NCBI GenBank assembly: GCA_038030265.1
Contig: CM075942.1
Location: forward strand, 40,638,751-40,702,750
DNA: 64,000 nucleotides
Reading direction: 5' to 3'
DNA from: Corythucha ciliata
Lineage: Eukaryota > Arthropoda > Insecta > Hemiptera > Tingidae
Below, in pieces: positions 36,101 through 46,278 of the stretch (positions within the stretch are counted from its first letter, which is position 1; each line of letters opens with the position of its first letter). The position numbers and the translations under genes were made by a program. Below the pieces are notes generated by a model. The model was not told the DNA's origin. It did not search any database and saw only the letters and a program-made list of their open reading frames with translations.

Positions 36101-39100
36101 ATGCCTCACTGGACCACCCAAGTACCGAAAAATTCCATTGACATTGTATTTTGAGCAGTCTCTTTCTTTTGATTTGCCTACAGTCTAATGAGTCTTAAGT
36201 AAAAAAATCCTGAGGTGGGCCAATAAGGGAGAAAAAAAAGAAAAAAAAATTTCGCTCCGGCAGCTGGCGGTCGGAAAGAGTGCATTTCATTTCGTATGCG
36301 GATACCCTAAGCCGTCCCAGAAGTAATAATGTTGAGACCATGATTTGTTTCGTTAATGTTTGACCCTTCCTCGTACAGTTTGATGCCGGGTTTGTTTAAG
36401 CTGAGCTTAATGGGAATCAAAGGCTACTTCAAAATGAAATCATCGTACCGAATATAATGCTTCTGGAACCAACTGGCGATTTGTAGTGATTTTTTTACCA
36501 GTTCAAGCCATATTATCCCCCCCTCCAAGTCGACCGATTTGGCCCAAATGCAATACCAACCGAGGTCGTATGACTACTGATTTCCGGGCCAAATCTCGTT
36601 CCGATAAATTAATTTCTTCGAGAGTTATCGTGCTAACAAGACCACACACTTACTTCCACTCCAGGGGCACCACCCCCTCTACCTTGACTTTTTCAAAAAA
36701 TTAAAATGGGAATCAAAGGCTAGTCTAGCATGGAGTACACGTACCGAATATGATGCTTCTAGAATCAACTGGTGATTTGTAGTGATTTTTGCCCATTTCA
36801 AGCCCTATTCCCCCCCCCCTCCACCTTGACCGATTTGGCCCTAATGCACTACCGACCGGGGTCTTATGATTACTGATTTTTGTGCCAAAGCGCGTTCCAC
36901 TAAATTAACTTCTACGAGAGTTATCGTGCTAACAAGAAAACGGCCATAAAGATATAAATAAATAAATAAATCAGTTTATATATATGAATTCCGGAAACCA
37001 CTAAATTCGTGCTGTCGGAACAAAACTAATTCATAGTTTGACTCGATTGTCGCATGAATGAAATGCACTTTTCCCGACAGGCTGCTGTCGGAACAAAACT
37101 TTATTCTTAACGGGAGCAAAAATCCCAACCCAAAATAAAAAACATTTTTTTCCTCGAGTCTGAGGACTTGGTTTTCCATATGACTTTGGTAGATAGCCAG
37201 AATGACGGGGAAAGTAGTATGCTGTTGTGGCGACTCCACTTTTATTATTCGCCACATGACAAAAAAAAAACAATTTTTAATTCTTCATTCGAACAAAACT
37301 AAAATACAAAATTTCATTTCATCTAAATCATATCTTTTATTATAGAGGTACCAAATTTCCTCTATATTGATGACCCCGACTACAACGCAAACACATTCAA
37401 TTCAAATTTAATTCAATTCCCCTGCCTCGCTTCACGAACAATCGTGGTCTGGCAACCATCATCTTCTCGGCGATATTTTCGACGACAGTTCTACTTCTTC
37501 GACTTCGTCTGCAACTATCTTTGCCTAACTCACGGCAGCCAAGCTCAACTCCACGAAGTTCTCAACAAAACTTTTAAGTCTTGCCGAACTCACCCGGCAC
37601 CAGACACCGTTCCAAAGTCTTGCCGAACTCACCCGGCACCAGACACCGTTCCAAAGTGTTGCCGAACTCACCCGGCACCAGACACCACCGGCTTTCAGCT
37701 CCACGGCTTCAGGACTTGTTTGCTTGAGATTTTCTCGCACAAGTTCCTGGCCCTGTTGTACGTTGAGCCACAACCACCAGCCACCGTTGTCACGCTTCAT
37801 GGCTACACTTTGTAAGCAATCGCTCTCGCTTCATCATTTCTTCAACCGTTGTCACTCGCCAGCCGCCTGTCTTCGCCAACAACCCTATCGTATCGTCTCA
37901 CGGTTTCAAACTAATCTATACCACGGTGCCAATCTTCACGCGTCCATTCAGCCACAGCAGCACGTGCATCATCATTGTTCCGCGGCCACTCAGGACTTCC
38001 AGTCTTTGCAGGGGGCTGATGTGGCGACTCCACTTTTATTATTCGCCACATGACAAAAAAACAATTTTTTACCCTACTCGATGTGAAAACGCGTGCTTCC
38101 ATGACTCGCTACTGTCATGAAAATACGATTTTCATGTCTAGGCATGAACATTTTTGCCAAAATTTGTCACCAAGATGCGCTTTGGATAGCTATCGCATTT
38201 CGTTTCCTATTCTTGCAGGGGGTTTTCTCGTTGCCACGCAACACACCTCTCCACACTCCTCCACACCGACCGACTTTCCCACTCACTGAAGCGTTGTCGT
38301 TTGTCTAGATGCACTTTTATTGTGTATTTTTTCAAGTACAGATGGGCAAACGTTTTCCTTCCAGTTTTAAACTCAATACTAACTTATTAATTTTTCCCCC
38401 TTCTTTCGTAGGATAAAAAATAATGTGTACGCCTCGGCAGAAAGGCGTTTTCTGGGCCTCGAAAAATGGTCAGGCTCGACTGCGTCTCGGCTGGCCACTT
38501 TTTTTCTTGACCCGGAAAAGTACGCCTTTCATGCCTAGGTGTACAATAGACTATTTAATTTCATACGAACAAAACTAAAATACAAAATTTCATTTCATCT
38601 AAATCATATCTTTTATTATAAGGGTACCAAATTTCCTCTATACTGTCAAAATTGCAGGGCCGTGCCGAGAATATTCGGGCCCAGGGATGGAACTCAACGG
38701 AGCCCCTTCACAGATCCCCCCTCCCTGTTTTTTAGTAGGTTTTCCAAGACAGAGGAAAACTTGGATGACGTTCGGCCCGGTAAGTAACAGACCAATACAC
38801 CATCCGCCTCTCGACAGGCCTGAATCCAACCACAGTAAAGGCTAAGGCCCGTCCTACGTGAGCAGTAATCGCGCGATTTCGGCGTTAAGCGTTTACAGCG
38901 GTAAACGGCTACGTTTTTAATGAAAATCGCCCGTCCCGCTACAATCGCTAAGCCCGCTCTATTCGTTCCCGGTCCAGCTTCACAGGATAAAGCTCCAATC
39001 CCAAACTGCTCTGATAACAGTAAAGCTCTAACAATGTACTCATGTTTTTTTTTTTTCGCCTTCACTACAGTCTAGCTTCAACAACGAAGAAGGCACCGTG

Positions 39101-40739
39101 GGGTACCACTGCTAAACTTCTAGCCACAAAAAAGGCCCTGCCACAGCAAATCTCAAACCACAGTAAAGCTTCAACCCCAGCAAAGCTCTAAACTGCAGTA
39201 AAGCTCCAACCACATCAAGGTTTCAAACCATAGAAAATTCCCAACCACAGGAAAGCTCCAAATCACCGTCTAACCACAGTAAAGTTCCAACCAAACACAG
39301 CAAGACTCCAAACCACAGTAAACCTCCAGCCACTGCAAAGCTCATACCAAAAACAGCTCCATCCACAGCAAGACTCCAAACCACCAACCACAGTAAAGCT
39401 CCACTACAGCATAGCACCAAACCAAGGAAGGTCCAACCCTACGTTAGTACAGTAATTATTCTATGGTCCAACCTCAGCAGCAAAAAGTAAAACTGCAGCG
39501 ACAGTAAACTCCAACCACAAAAAGTTCTGACCGCAGTAAAGCTCCAATCACAATATTGATCTTGAACCATTGTAGAGCTCTTAAAAAAAACTGTTGAATT
39601 TATCCATCGTTCAAGTAGGAATCCTGCATCAGAGCTCGCTGGCAGCTTTGGGAGTAACGCACAGGCCCAGGGAACCCTTATTAGGCCAAGTATGTGGAGT
39701 AATCGTATAAAAATACGCCATTTCGACGCAGTAACGATTGATGGGGGTTAGGGGGGGGGGAGACTCACGATGTTCCCGCCAGGGGGGCCAAATACTATTG
39801 GTCCACCCACCGATGATGGATGGGTATCCATGTCCCCATACGATGGATGTACAGCCTGCCTTCGTTACCATAGGAGAGAATTTTGGCTACATGTCATTCC
39901 TATCTTCCTCGTTTGTATTCCTCCAGGGGCTGAAGCACGAAGGGGTGCTATATGAAATAACACGGGTGGTATCCATTTTAATTGTGATAGGATAACGCCG
40001 TGTTAAAATTATAACACTCCTTTGTACTTGCCCCTCCAGAGCCTTATGAACTAAATCAAAACTCACGGAAACGACATCCGCAGCCATTCGGTAGAGACGC
40101 AACGCTGTCTCCGGTTGAGTGGACTCTATCATCTTGGCAGTTTTACCCAAAACCGCTCCGGCGGCATCGTAACTTCCGTGCTGTTGATAGTAACCCGACG
40201 CCTGTTCGGCGTATTTACCAACTTCGCTCATGTTGTTCAAATCTCGGCAGGCGAGAATGGCTTGCTCTATACTTCGAGCTGCGTGAAAAAGACTTTGGCG
40301 AAAAGAAAAATAATTAAGGAAAAATTCGAAGGGATTTTACTCTTGTGACAATACATGGTTGGGGGGGGGGGGCTTTATTAAAAAGGATACGATCTGTTTT
40401 GTTTATGGCAGTCAGCTGCCTTCAATAGGCAGTTCTTCGACTGTTCGTGAGCTTTGGCCAGTTTGAAACATGTTGCTATGATTGGGAGAAAATTAATCAA
40501 CACCAATTGATTCTCAAAATTGAAACTGGCGACAAATCCTGACCTGCTTTGCAATACTCATCAGCAGCTACGTCGTAGTCTGGTTTCCATTTCAAAAGCG
40601 TAGTTTTAAGTCTGATTTGTCAGGGGGGAAACAATAAATCAAATCATGTCATCTCAGCCTAGTTAAGATGAAAACTATACCTTTTTTCGGCTGATTTAAC
40701 TAGCTCGATGCCTTCTTCAATTTTTTTTGGGTCTGTCAT
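30193..40739 (-). CDS. Napg: Gamma-SNAP, NSF attachment protein
   Basis: Cytosolic TPR-type adaptor that brings the ATPase NSF to SNARE complexes for disassembly after membrane fusion. Minus-strand exons in coding order: 40739-40681, 40611-40544, 40475-40391, 40292-40067, 30785-30318, 30243-30193. They join in frame to 318 codons plus stop; human gamma-SNAP has 312 aa. Landmarks: 'MTDPKKIEEGIELVKSAEKR', 'LKWKPDYDVAADEY', 'FKLAKAHEQSKNCLLKAA', 'LFHAARSIEQA', 'VSLEDNVRESADY' across the long intron, 'PEVQTLEKLLQAFDEEDPEE', and an acidic tail ending 'DDDEDDLC', like the vertebrate '...EDEYSGGLC'. The helical hairpin series covers almost all of the chain. Intron 4 is 9,281 bp against 68-98 bp for the others and holds nested transposons including a 2.3 kb palindrome, which should be transcribed with the pre-mRNA. 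The start lies 227 bp beyond the stop of the COX7A gene on the same strand. Confidence 0.93.
31320..32110. repeat. Degenerate repeat in gamma-SNAP intron
   Basis: A loose phrase recurs every few tens of bases: 'gtcagtttctagaaaaaatt', 'agttagtttctagg', 'gtcagtttctgggttcc', 'ttttcagtttctggcagg'. Orientation is constant. Units are too diverged to give a fixed period. Confidence 0.45.
32683..32819. mobile_element. 137-bp hairpin MITE, second copy
   Basis: Close copy of the hairpin at 25305-25443, including GAAGCAATAGCTTTTTCGAA and AAAATATTGCTTGTTGTTAG. It ends 16 bp before the hAT-like element that begins at 32836. Confidence 0.75.
33121..33258. mobile_element. 138-bp MITE inserted in the hAT-like copy
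   Basis: Ends GGGCCTTATTCTCTAACG and GTTAGTGAATAAGGCCC. The uninterrupted sequence AAAAAAACATATGGTATCAA stands at 24774-24793 in the sister element, which dates this insertion after the hAT-like one. TGG appears on both sides, though run-on G and C bases blur the exact duplication. Confidence 0.75.
33955..35106. repeat. Tandem duplication, 2 x 576 bp
   Basis: Units 33955-34530 and 34531-35106 are almost identical; I noticed only one difference (AAAGCC at 34145 against AAAACC at 34721). Both carry the same 65- and 62-codon frames in opposite directions. Such identity beside the older, diverged arms means a recent duplication or an assembly error at a palindrome. Confidence 0.85.
34137..34270 (-). 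pseudogene. C-terminal end of a Tc/mariner-like transposase, duplicated
   Basis: Read leftward, one frame gives 'RERNLRITTTEFRGVQDVL' then 'KSYGGHFEH', resembling the last residues of insect DDE_3 transposases that end in a Gly-Gly-His-Phe-Glu-His motif. A stop lies just upstream of it. An inverted, more damaged version is on the plus strand at 34435-34520, and both recur 576 bp further on. No catalytic core is present. The assignment rests on a short motif from memory. Confidence 0.45.
36249..36951. repeat. Copy of the 4691-5553 repeat arm
   Basis: Same order of blocks as the left arm at 4691: TTTCGCTCCGGCAGCTGG, GCGGATACCCTAAGCCGTCC, two GGGAATCAAAGGCTA blocks, TTATCGTGCTAACAAG and the inner edge AACGGCCATAA. 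A trace of an opposing inner edge is seen at 35788-35815 (GGCCCTTTTTTGTTAGCACG), so this too was probably one side of an inverted pair. Confidence 0.75.
37225..38643. repeat. Two tandem partial copies with a 39-bp minisatellite
   Basis: Block A (TGTGGCGACTCCACTTTTAT, with TTATTCGCCACA making a small hairpin) is at 37226 and 38020. Block B (ACAAAACTAAAATACAAAAT through ACCAAATTTCCTCTATA) is at 37293 and 38570. In the first copy B follows A directly; in the second about 490 bp intervene. Between the copies a 39-bp unit is repeated three times (37577-37693); as its length is a multiple of three, a 123-codon frame there (37444-37815) carries three copies of 'CRTHPAPDT'. I see no LTR, primer site or polymerase, so I do not call it a retrotransposon. 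Confidence 0.6.
38850..38960. repeat. GC-rich dispersed repeat, sister of 49183-49325
   Basis: Shares ACGTGAGC, AATCGCGCGATTTC and GCGTTTA blocks, in reverse orientation, with 49183-49325: both look like members of one MITE family with a GGCCCTGTC / GGCCCGTCC end. Confidence 0.55.
39080..39560. repeat. CCACAGTAAAGCTC minisatellite
   Basis: About 20 diverged copies of a 20-28 bp unit of the form 'caaaccacagtaaagctcca'. The complement of the same phrase ('tgtggttgggagctttgc') occurs at 49690-49707 and 50358-50520 in the FBXW7 intron. Confidence 0.7.
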
Positions 40740-40966
40740 CGCGCGAATACTTTTTTGTAAGGATGTAATAATTAAAAATCCCTTAAAAGTCTAAATACTG
40801 CATTTATTTCATAACTTGACGGTATCTCTGTGCTCCTTCCCCGAGAACAAATCACCAGATAAAATGTATTCAGCAGTGTAGCCATACAACTCCCCCACCC
40901 TGCCCACCACTACAATACATTTTTTAGGTCTTGAACACGGATTTTAACTGAACGAAATTGAATTGT

Positions 40967-41200
40967 TTATTGCCATTTGACCTTGGATAACAACTCGTAC
41001 AAGCTACAACCGAGGCCTGCGAGCGTGAGAGCCCAGGTCAATCTGTACAGAAATCGGTCATTCGCTCCGCCCTTCAGATGTACGGGAAGGTCGTTGTCTT
41101 CTTGAAATTTCTTTTGAAGCTCTTTAACTCTCAAATGACGCTTGTCCGGCTTCGTCTCGTTCAATAATGATTTCCCGAGCTGAAAATTCCTTTGATGGAT
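40967..41200 (-). CDS. COX7A: Cytochrome c oxidase subunit 7A, 3' exon
   Basis: Small single-pass subunit of mitochondrial complex IV in the inner membrane; 7A-type paralogues help assemble supercomplexes. The frame to the stop at 40967-40969 gives 'KELQKKFQEDNDLPVHLKGG' and 'DRFLYRLTWALTLAGLGCSLYEL', the family's conserved matrix segment followed by its one transmembrane helix (about 20 hydrophobic residues) and a short tail 'LSKVKWQ'. No Met fits the start: upstream in frame is 'IHQRNFQLGKSLLNE', basic and presequence-like, and a plausible acceptor (CAG at 41201-41203 on the minus strand) with a C/T tract marks the exon edge, in phase 0. The exon with the initiator and the rest of the import signal was not found upstream. 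The other candidate acceptor lies after 'NFQ'. Its stop is 227 bp from the gamma-SNAP start. Confidence 0.85.
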   Translation of the reverse strand: MHQRNFQLGKSLLNETKPDKRHLRVKELQKKFQEDNDLPVHLKGGANDRFLYRLTWALTLAGLGCSLYELLSKVKWQ

Positions 41201-44200
41201 CTGTTTGATGCAGGGGAAAAAGGGATGGTGAAAAGGAAAGATTAAAAATAGGAAAATATCGTCATTGTACCAGAAATCGCACAGGAAAAGGTCTCATCTT
41301 GAAAAGATGATGTCATATGATTTTTATGCAATCTTCTAAAAGCAATGTTATGGGGTTGTAATAATATTTCATCATTATTCATCGATAATAACGAATTTAG
41401 GCGGAAAGATCAACTCATTGTTCTCCAATGGAGTCAGCTGACTCCGTTCCATATGGAAGGGATGGTCAGTGGGAATGGAGGGGTTAATATTTCCCAGTTT
41501 TCAGGTAGTAGCAGGGCGGACGTTTCTGAGGAGGTTCGATTTTGTTCAGTGAAGTTTCCTAATCTCGGAGTTTTTCATTTAATTTTTTATTTTCGTTTAT
41601 TTTTATATTCAGAATCGCCTAAAACATGCTTTTTTAAATCTTGCACTGCTCTTCGCGTTCAAAAAGTATACAATTTGTATCCCTATAAACCCCGTAAATG
41701 AGGACTCAAAGTATTCGGTAGTTTTGCCCCGTCGTGGCCTTTGTTCGATTTTGGAAGGATTTCTTTTCTTTTAGGTAAAAAAATTGACGTCGACAGAAAT
41801 GGATTTTTAGCATCCGTAATTGTGAGTTGATTCATTTTATTATTTGTTGTAATTTTTAATTCGTCAGCGTAATCCAAGTGTTATCACGTCCATCCAACAT
41901 TAACGTGCAATCTGGCCATAAAACTTCGCATTTATGTTCACGTCTTGTCGATTGAATATTTGGTTTGCTCTCCAAGTTTTTTTCTTTCTACAAAGTTCAA
42001 CGAGACAGGTTGGTTGACTTTTTATGGGAGTTGCCCGTTTGTCTGGCTGGTCCCTACTGTTCCAATTTTGTGTTGTTTTTTTCGTTACAGTTTACCTCAT
42101 GTCCTGGGGTTTAATCTTTTTAATAGTTAAGAGGAAAATAATATAAAATTGCCGAAGCAAACATTATTTTTGAGCCGTGCGTTTTACACTTCTGTTGGGT
42201 GCAAGGGCAAGGAAGATGAAAATTATTTTCCTCTAGGAAAGGTGAAGCATTTAATGAGTTTGAAGGCTCGCCTTTTCTGGAGAATCCAATTTCTGAGAAC
42301 TGTAAGGAAGTTCAGGAAAGAAGGGTCCTTCTAATCAAAACAAATCCATTTTTTTCTTAGCAGTATCATAAGCCCGTCGAGATTCTGCCATCCCGTTTAC
42401 CCCATTCCTAACCATTTCTGTTAGAATCGATCGTCTCCTGTATTTTTATAACTAATAACCGAGGCTTATTTTGTCATAATAAATATCTTTAAAAACCCCT
42501 CCCACTTGCATTGCGACGAACGGCATTGAAGGGTGGTGTGGCTCAAGGTGTTCGAGGTCACAACTATGTTTGGGCAAAATCTGACCGTCTCAGCTCAATC
42601 GCCCTCGAAGGGATAAAGTCTACCGAGTTGTCTTTAATCAAGTTTTATCAATTTATTGAAAAAAACGATTTTCTTGTATTGGCAAGTAGGCAACTTAAAA
42701 AGCCTTATGCCTTGTTCGTGGCATCAACACATTGAGGTCCTGTCTTGAACTGTGTAGCCTTCAGGGACTTCATAGGTACGCTCGAAATACTCAACTTTTT
42801 CCCCTTTATAAATAAATTAATTGAGAGAGAAAAATCCAACTAAGCCGTGGGGACTAAGATAATGGAAAAAAATATTCTTTAGAAAGTTAAAACGGAGAGT
42901 AAATAATTACGGTGAAATTAAGCCTTCTTAATACGTATACAGGGAAGGGGGTCCCCAGCTAAACGCGTCGCTATATAAATAACGCTTTCTTTCTCAATCC
43001 TAGGTAATGACATCGCCACCAATCACCATCAGAAGTTAAATACATATTTCGTTTTAGTTAGTATCTTCTTATAGGACACTGCAGGACTGCCCGTAAGGGT
43101 GTGGGGGCAATGGCCCTGGGTCGCCATTAAATTTGTGGGGAGGGGGGTTTCAGAATAAAAGCAATTGCATATGAGTCCCTCTCGTCATGAACGAGTCCCC
43201 CACACATTTCAAAGGGGTGAGTTTGAGTCACTCACACAGACGCCTAACGCTTGTTGTAAGGCTCTTACTTAGCGTTGAGTCCTCCTCACTTGAAATTAAG
43301 TCCTTCTCGAATCTCGACAACTATGAGTCTCCCTATTTCCACCACACGCCTTCGTTGGCATAGCCAGTCATGAATCCTGAACAACCACGTGGCATGCAAC
43401 TCAGGGTTGCCAACCGTTCCCGGGGTACCCGGGGAAGTCCCTGTTTGGCTGATTATGCATCCTGGGCATGGACATCCCGGGGCGCACTTTGTCCCGGGTT
43501 CTGTTCTTTATATCTTTGACATCCTCATCCTCACATACTGATTTTCGTAAACAGACGTAGCCAGCCCTTGATCCAGGGTTGGACAGATGACGTCGAATGT
43601 TCTATACACCCCAGCAAAAGAACTGGTAGTTTATTAAATCGGCGCCCTAATCAACCTGACCGCGACCGATATTGGGTGGCCGACTTTTCATCAACGTCTT
43701 GTCTGAGAGATGTAAAAATCGAACATTTACCAGCTCAAAACTGGCGTTTTTTAACCCAAAACTGAAGATTTTACACCATAACTCAATATTTTACTTCAAA
43801 ACTGACGATTTTATGGCAAAACCTATGTGTTACCCCTAAACTATAGGTTTCACAGAAGAACTGGCGATTTTAAAACCCAAGCTTTACCTCAAAATTGATG
43901 ATTTCACCCTAAAACTTGTGGGTTTAACTCAAACTGATGAAAAACGAATGATCTTACCAAAACAGACCACTCTGCATTAAAAACTGCCGATTTCTCCCCT
44001 GAAGCCCCGATTTTAGTCAGAAAACGTACTATTTCTCGCCAAAGCTGACGTGTCTCCGCCCCCATCCGTGGAATTTATATTTTTTTAGTGACCCTGACCC
44101 CTTAAAATGGGGTTTTCGCGAGAAAAATACGTCAAAATTGGGTGTTAGTTAGTGAAACCAGCGTAAATGGTTTTTTGGTCATCCGGAATCGCGAAAATGG

Positions 44201-44378
44201 TTTCTTGGCAAGAAAATGTGATGCTGAATTAGGCAACCCCGCATAATTGAGCGTTCACTACGAAAACCCTTGAAATTGGATTTTGAGTGAGCCAGCAACG
44301 TGAAATTTGAATTTTAGCGAGAAAAATCCGGGAAACAGAGATTTTTTAGCAAGTCATTCCTACGAATATGGTTTTTTA
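41201..44378. other. No gene recognised; degenerate repeats at 43700-44350
   Basis: Contains frames of 61-118 codons (for example 41345-41701, 42511-42735) with no family resemblance. The first exon of COX7A should be here. Around 43430-43500 is a G/C-rich palindromic patch (CCCGGGGTACCCGGGG). From 43700 to 44350 a loose phrase recurs ('aaaactgacgattttatggc', 'aactggcgattttaaaaccc', then 'gtgaaatttgaattttagcg'), similar in style to the repeats at 22800 and 51350. Confidence 0.45.
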
Positions 44379-44635
44379 TAGCGTTTTCCATTCAATGCAG
44401 TACACTCTTGTGGTGTAAGGTTTTCCACCCGTACTCTCTGAATTGAATCATAGCTCCGTTCGTTTGTCAGTCCCGGACTACTTCGAGCAGCGCGAGATTT
44501 TGTAACCTTGCGGATTATCGTGTGGAATAACTGGGGAAATGTGAGAAAAGGTTAGTACTTTCAGTGCTGATAGTGCTGTTGATGGAGAGGACGCGGCACT
44601 ACACACTTGTGTAGTGTGTCGAATGGAAATCGCTA
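44379..44635. mobile_element. 257-bp MITE, TAGCGTTTTCC family, TTA duplication
   Basis: Ends TAGCGTTTTCCATTCAATGC and GAATGGAAATCGCTA, with TTA at 44376-44378 and 44636-44638. It shares the CCACCCGTACTCTCTGAATTG block with the 131-bp copy at 22550 and carries about 125 bp extra in the middle. Confidence 0.8.
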
Positions 44636-46278
44636 TTAGTGTTCCAAAGCTGTGAATACAATTTTAGGGTCACCCCGTGAAATTTAGCAACAAAAACCCC
44701 TGAAATTCTTGTTATAGTGAGCAAAGTCTAAATCTAAGAAATTATTATCTTTTGAGCGTTGAAGATACAAAATGTGGCGACTGCGCATAATTTGTACTTG
44801 TCGGGTGGGCAGTTGACCCACTACGGTTGCGCTTTCGGGTCTAGATGGGGGACTGCCCGTGCCTGCTACGCCCATGGTTTGAAGGTTCCAAATTTATGAA
44901 ATTTGGTATTCGAAGAGCGAAAATCCATGAAACAGGGGGCGTGTGAAAACCAAAGTGACGAACCCACGAAATTTGTTTTTTGAAATAGCAGTAACATCAG
45001 ACAAGGGCCTAGGATGTACCCTCTAGTATTTTACTTTTCAGATCATGAGATTTTCCATGTTTAGTAGAGACAGTGGGAATCATTGTACGTCGTGCCATAC
45101 TAAACATCGCTTCGACCAAACATTAAGAATCCGGCATCTGTAATCCGGCTTCATGAATTTTCGGAATTTCATTCCCAAAATTCGTTATCCCCCCTTCTTC
45201 ATTTGATAGTGGTTTTCCGAGGGATCAGTTTTGGCTCCTCTTCCCCCCTCATCTCCTCAAGATTCCAGGCAAGAAGGGGAAGTCGGTCCTAATAAAAAAT
45301 TGCGCATCGAATTATCTGCGACGCAGAAACAATTTTTAGAAAGTTTTCCTGATTTCACCTTGAATTAAATATTTTTGATGACCTTATAGGGTATTTCACG
45401 GTGGTTGATATTTTTGACTTGCCATCGTAATATATATGTTGACCGCAAAAGTGTGAGATACCTCATCACAAATTTGGCCGTATCGCGTGATGTCATTATG
45501 AAATGAAATCATTTAAAGTGATAGAAGCGTCTTCCTGGCCGCAGTTGCTGTAAGGTCTTTGGATTGTATTAGGAAAAAAGAGCAATTCCAGATTTTAAAC
45601 GATAGTTTCAGGCCTGCTTTTTAAATTATTTCGAAAAAATTTATCATAATACGACGTTTGTGGAGCAGTGACCCGAATTGAAAGACTATTGTGTACTTTT
45701 CGTTAAAAGGACAATTCTAAAAAGTATTTTCTGAAACACCGTTTGCATTTTTTTCATGAATTACTTGAATTTGTACGCCTTTTTTGAGATTCGTTTATAG
45801 TCGATTTCAATTGATTTATTTACATAGTTTCATTGCATTAGTTATTCTTGGAGAATACTAGGGTTATTTCATCTATCAAACCCTCCAGCCCAAAGGCCCG
45901 TCTATTATTTTCTGACCAACTCTTTCACGTAAAAATTGTCGCTCTGAAGGGGGGGGGGGAGCGATGAGGGTGAATGAGGAGGGGGAGGGGGCTTTCTTGC
46001 TCTCATGTTTCCCCTTTAAGCCTTTCCTTTGAGATTTACAGCAACCCATCTAGCAGTCTAGCCTACGAATGCAAAATTTTATGTGAAGCTAAGCAGCTTT
46101 TTTTTCTTGTTCGGTTTATTATTAGTTACGAAAGAAAGGCCCTTTCTTGTCAATAATGTACATTTAAAGAATTTGACGGTAGAAGAGAGGCTGTAAAGGG
46201 AAGCGTGAAAGGAAATAATGATTGTTCAATGTGGTAATTGCTATTAACTTTTGTTCCTCCATTTTTCTTAGGATTGAA
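44636..46278 (+). other. Upstream flank of FBXW7
   Basis: No coding frame recognised. A branch/acceptor-like CATTTTTCTTAG ends at 46271, just before the FBXW7 start codon, so a 5' UTR exon probably lies upstream in this stretch or earlier. Contains a G run at 45950-45959. Confidence 0.45.

Larger units (their letters stand above)
33344..37103. mobile_element. 3.76-kb composite insertion in gamma-SNAP intron
   Basis: It interrupts sequence that is contiguous in the sister hAT-like element (around 24873). The left end reads GTGCATTTCATTTAAAAAAT, and near the right end is the inverted GAATGAAATGCACTT (37067-37082). Similar left-end sequence, followed by GCACTATTGGTCTCG, occurs at 7017-7055. Inside are a 2.3 kb palindrome (33476-35786) and a directly oriented copy of the 4691-type arm (36249-36951). 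TTA stands at 33341-33343 and again at 37101-37103, a possible duplication. Confidence 0.65.
32836..37188. mobile_element. hAT-like MITE split by later insertions
   Basis: Left and right halves of the 345-bp element at 24611-24955 lie 3.8 kb apart here. The left half (32836-33343) starts CAAAGTCATATGGAAAACCA and the right half (37104-37188) ends with its complement. The outer flanks GTAGAAAG (32828-32835) and GTAGATAG (37189-37196) match at 7 of 8 positions, as an old 8-bp target duplication would. Changes since insertion: the left terminus is tandemly triplicated with a ~54-bp period (32836-32995), a 138-bp MITE entered at 33121-33258, and a ~3.76 kb composite entered at 33344-37103. Confidence 0.8.

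Noticed and set aside
37225..38060. Solo LTR or LTR retrotransposon bounded by the TGTGGCGACTCC blocks
   Set aside because: The repeats end in different sequence, and no TG...CA pair, primer site, gag or pol was found; tandem partial duplication explains it.
42149..42735. Two basic-rich frames of 61 and 74 codons
   Set aside because: No recognised family, no paired splice signals, average composition.
43400..43500. G/C-rich palindromic patch as a tRNA or structured RNA gene
   Set aside because: No cloverleaf, no A/B boxes, no T-loop motif; only short CCCGGG palindromes.
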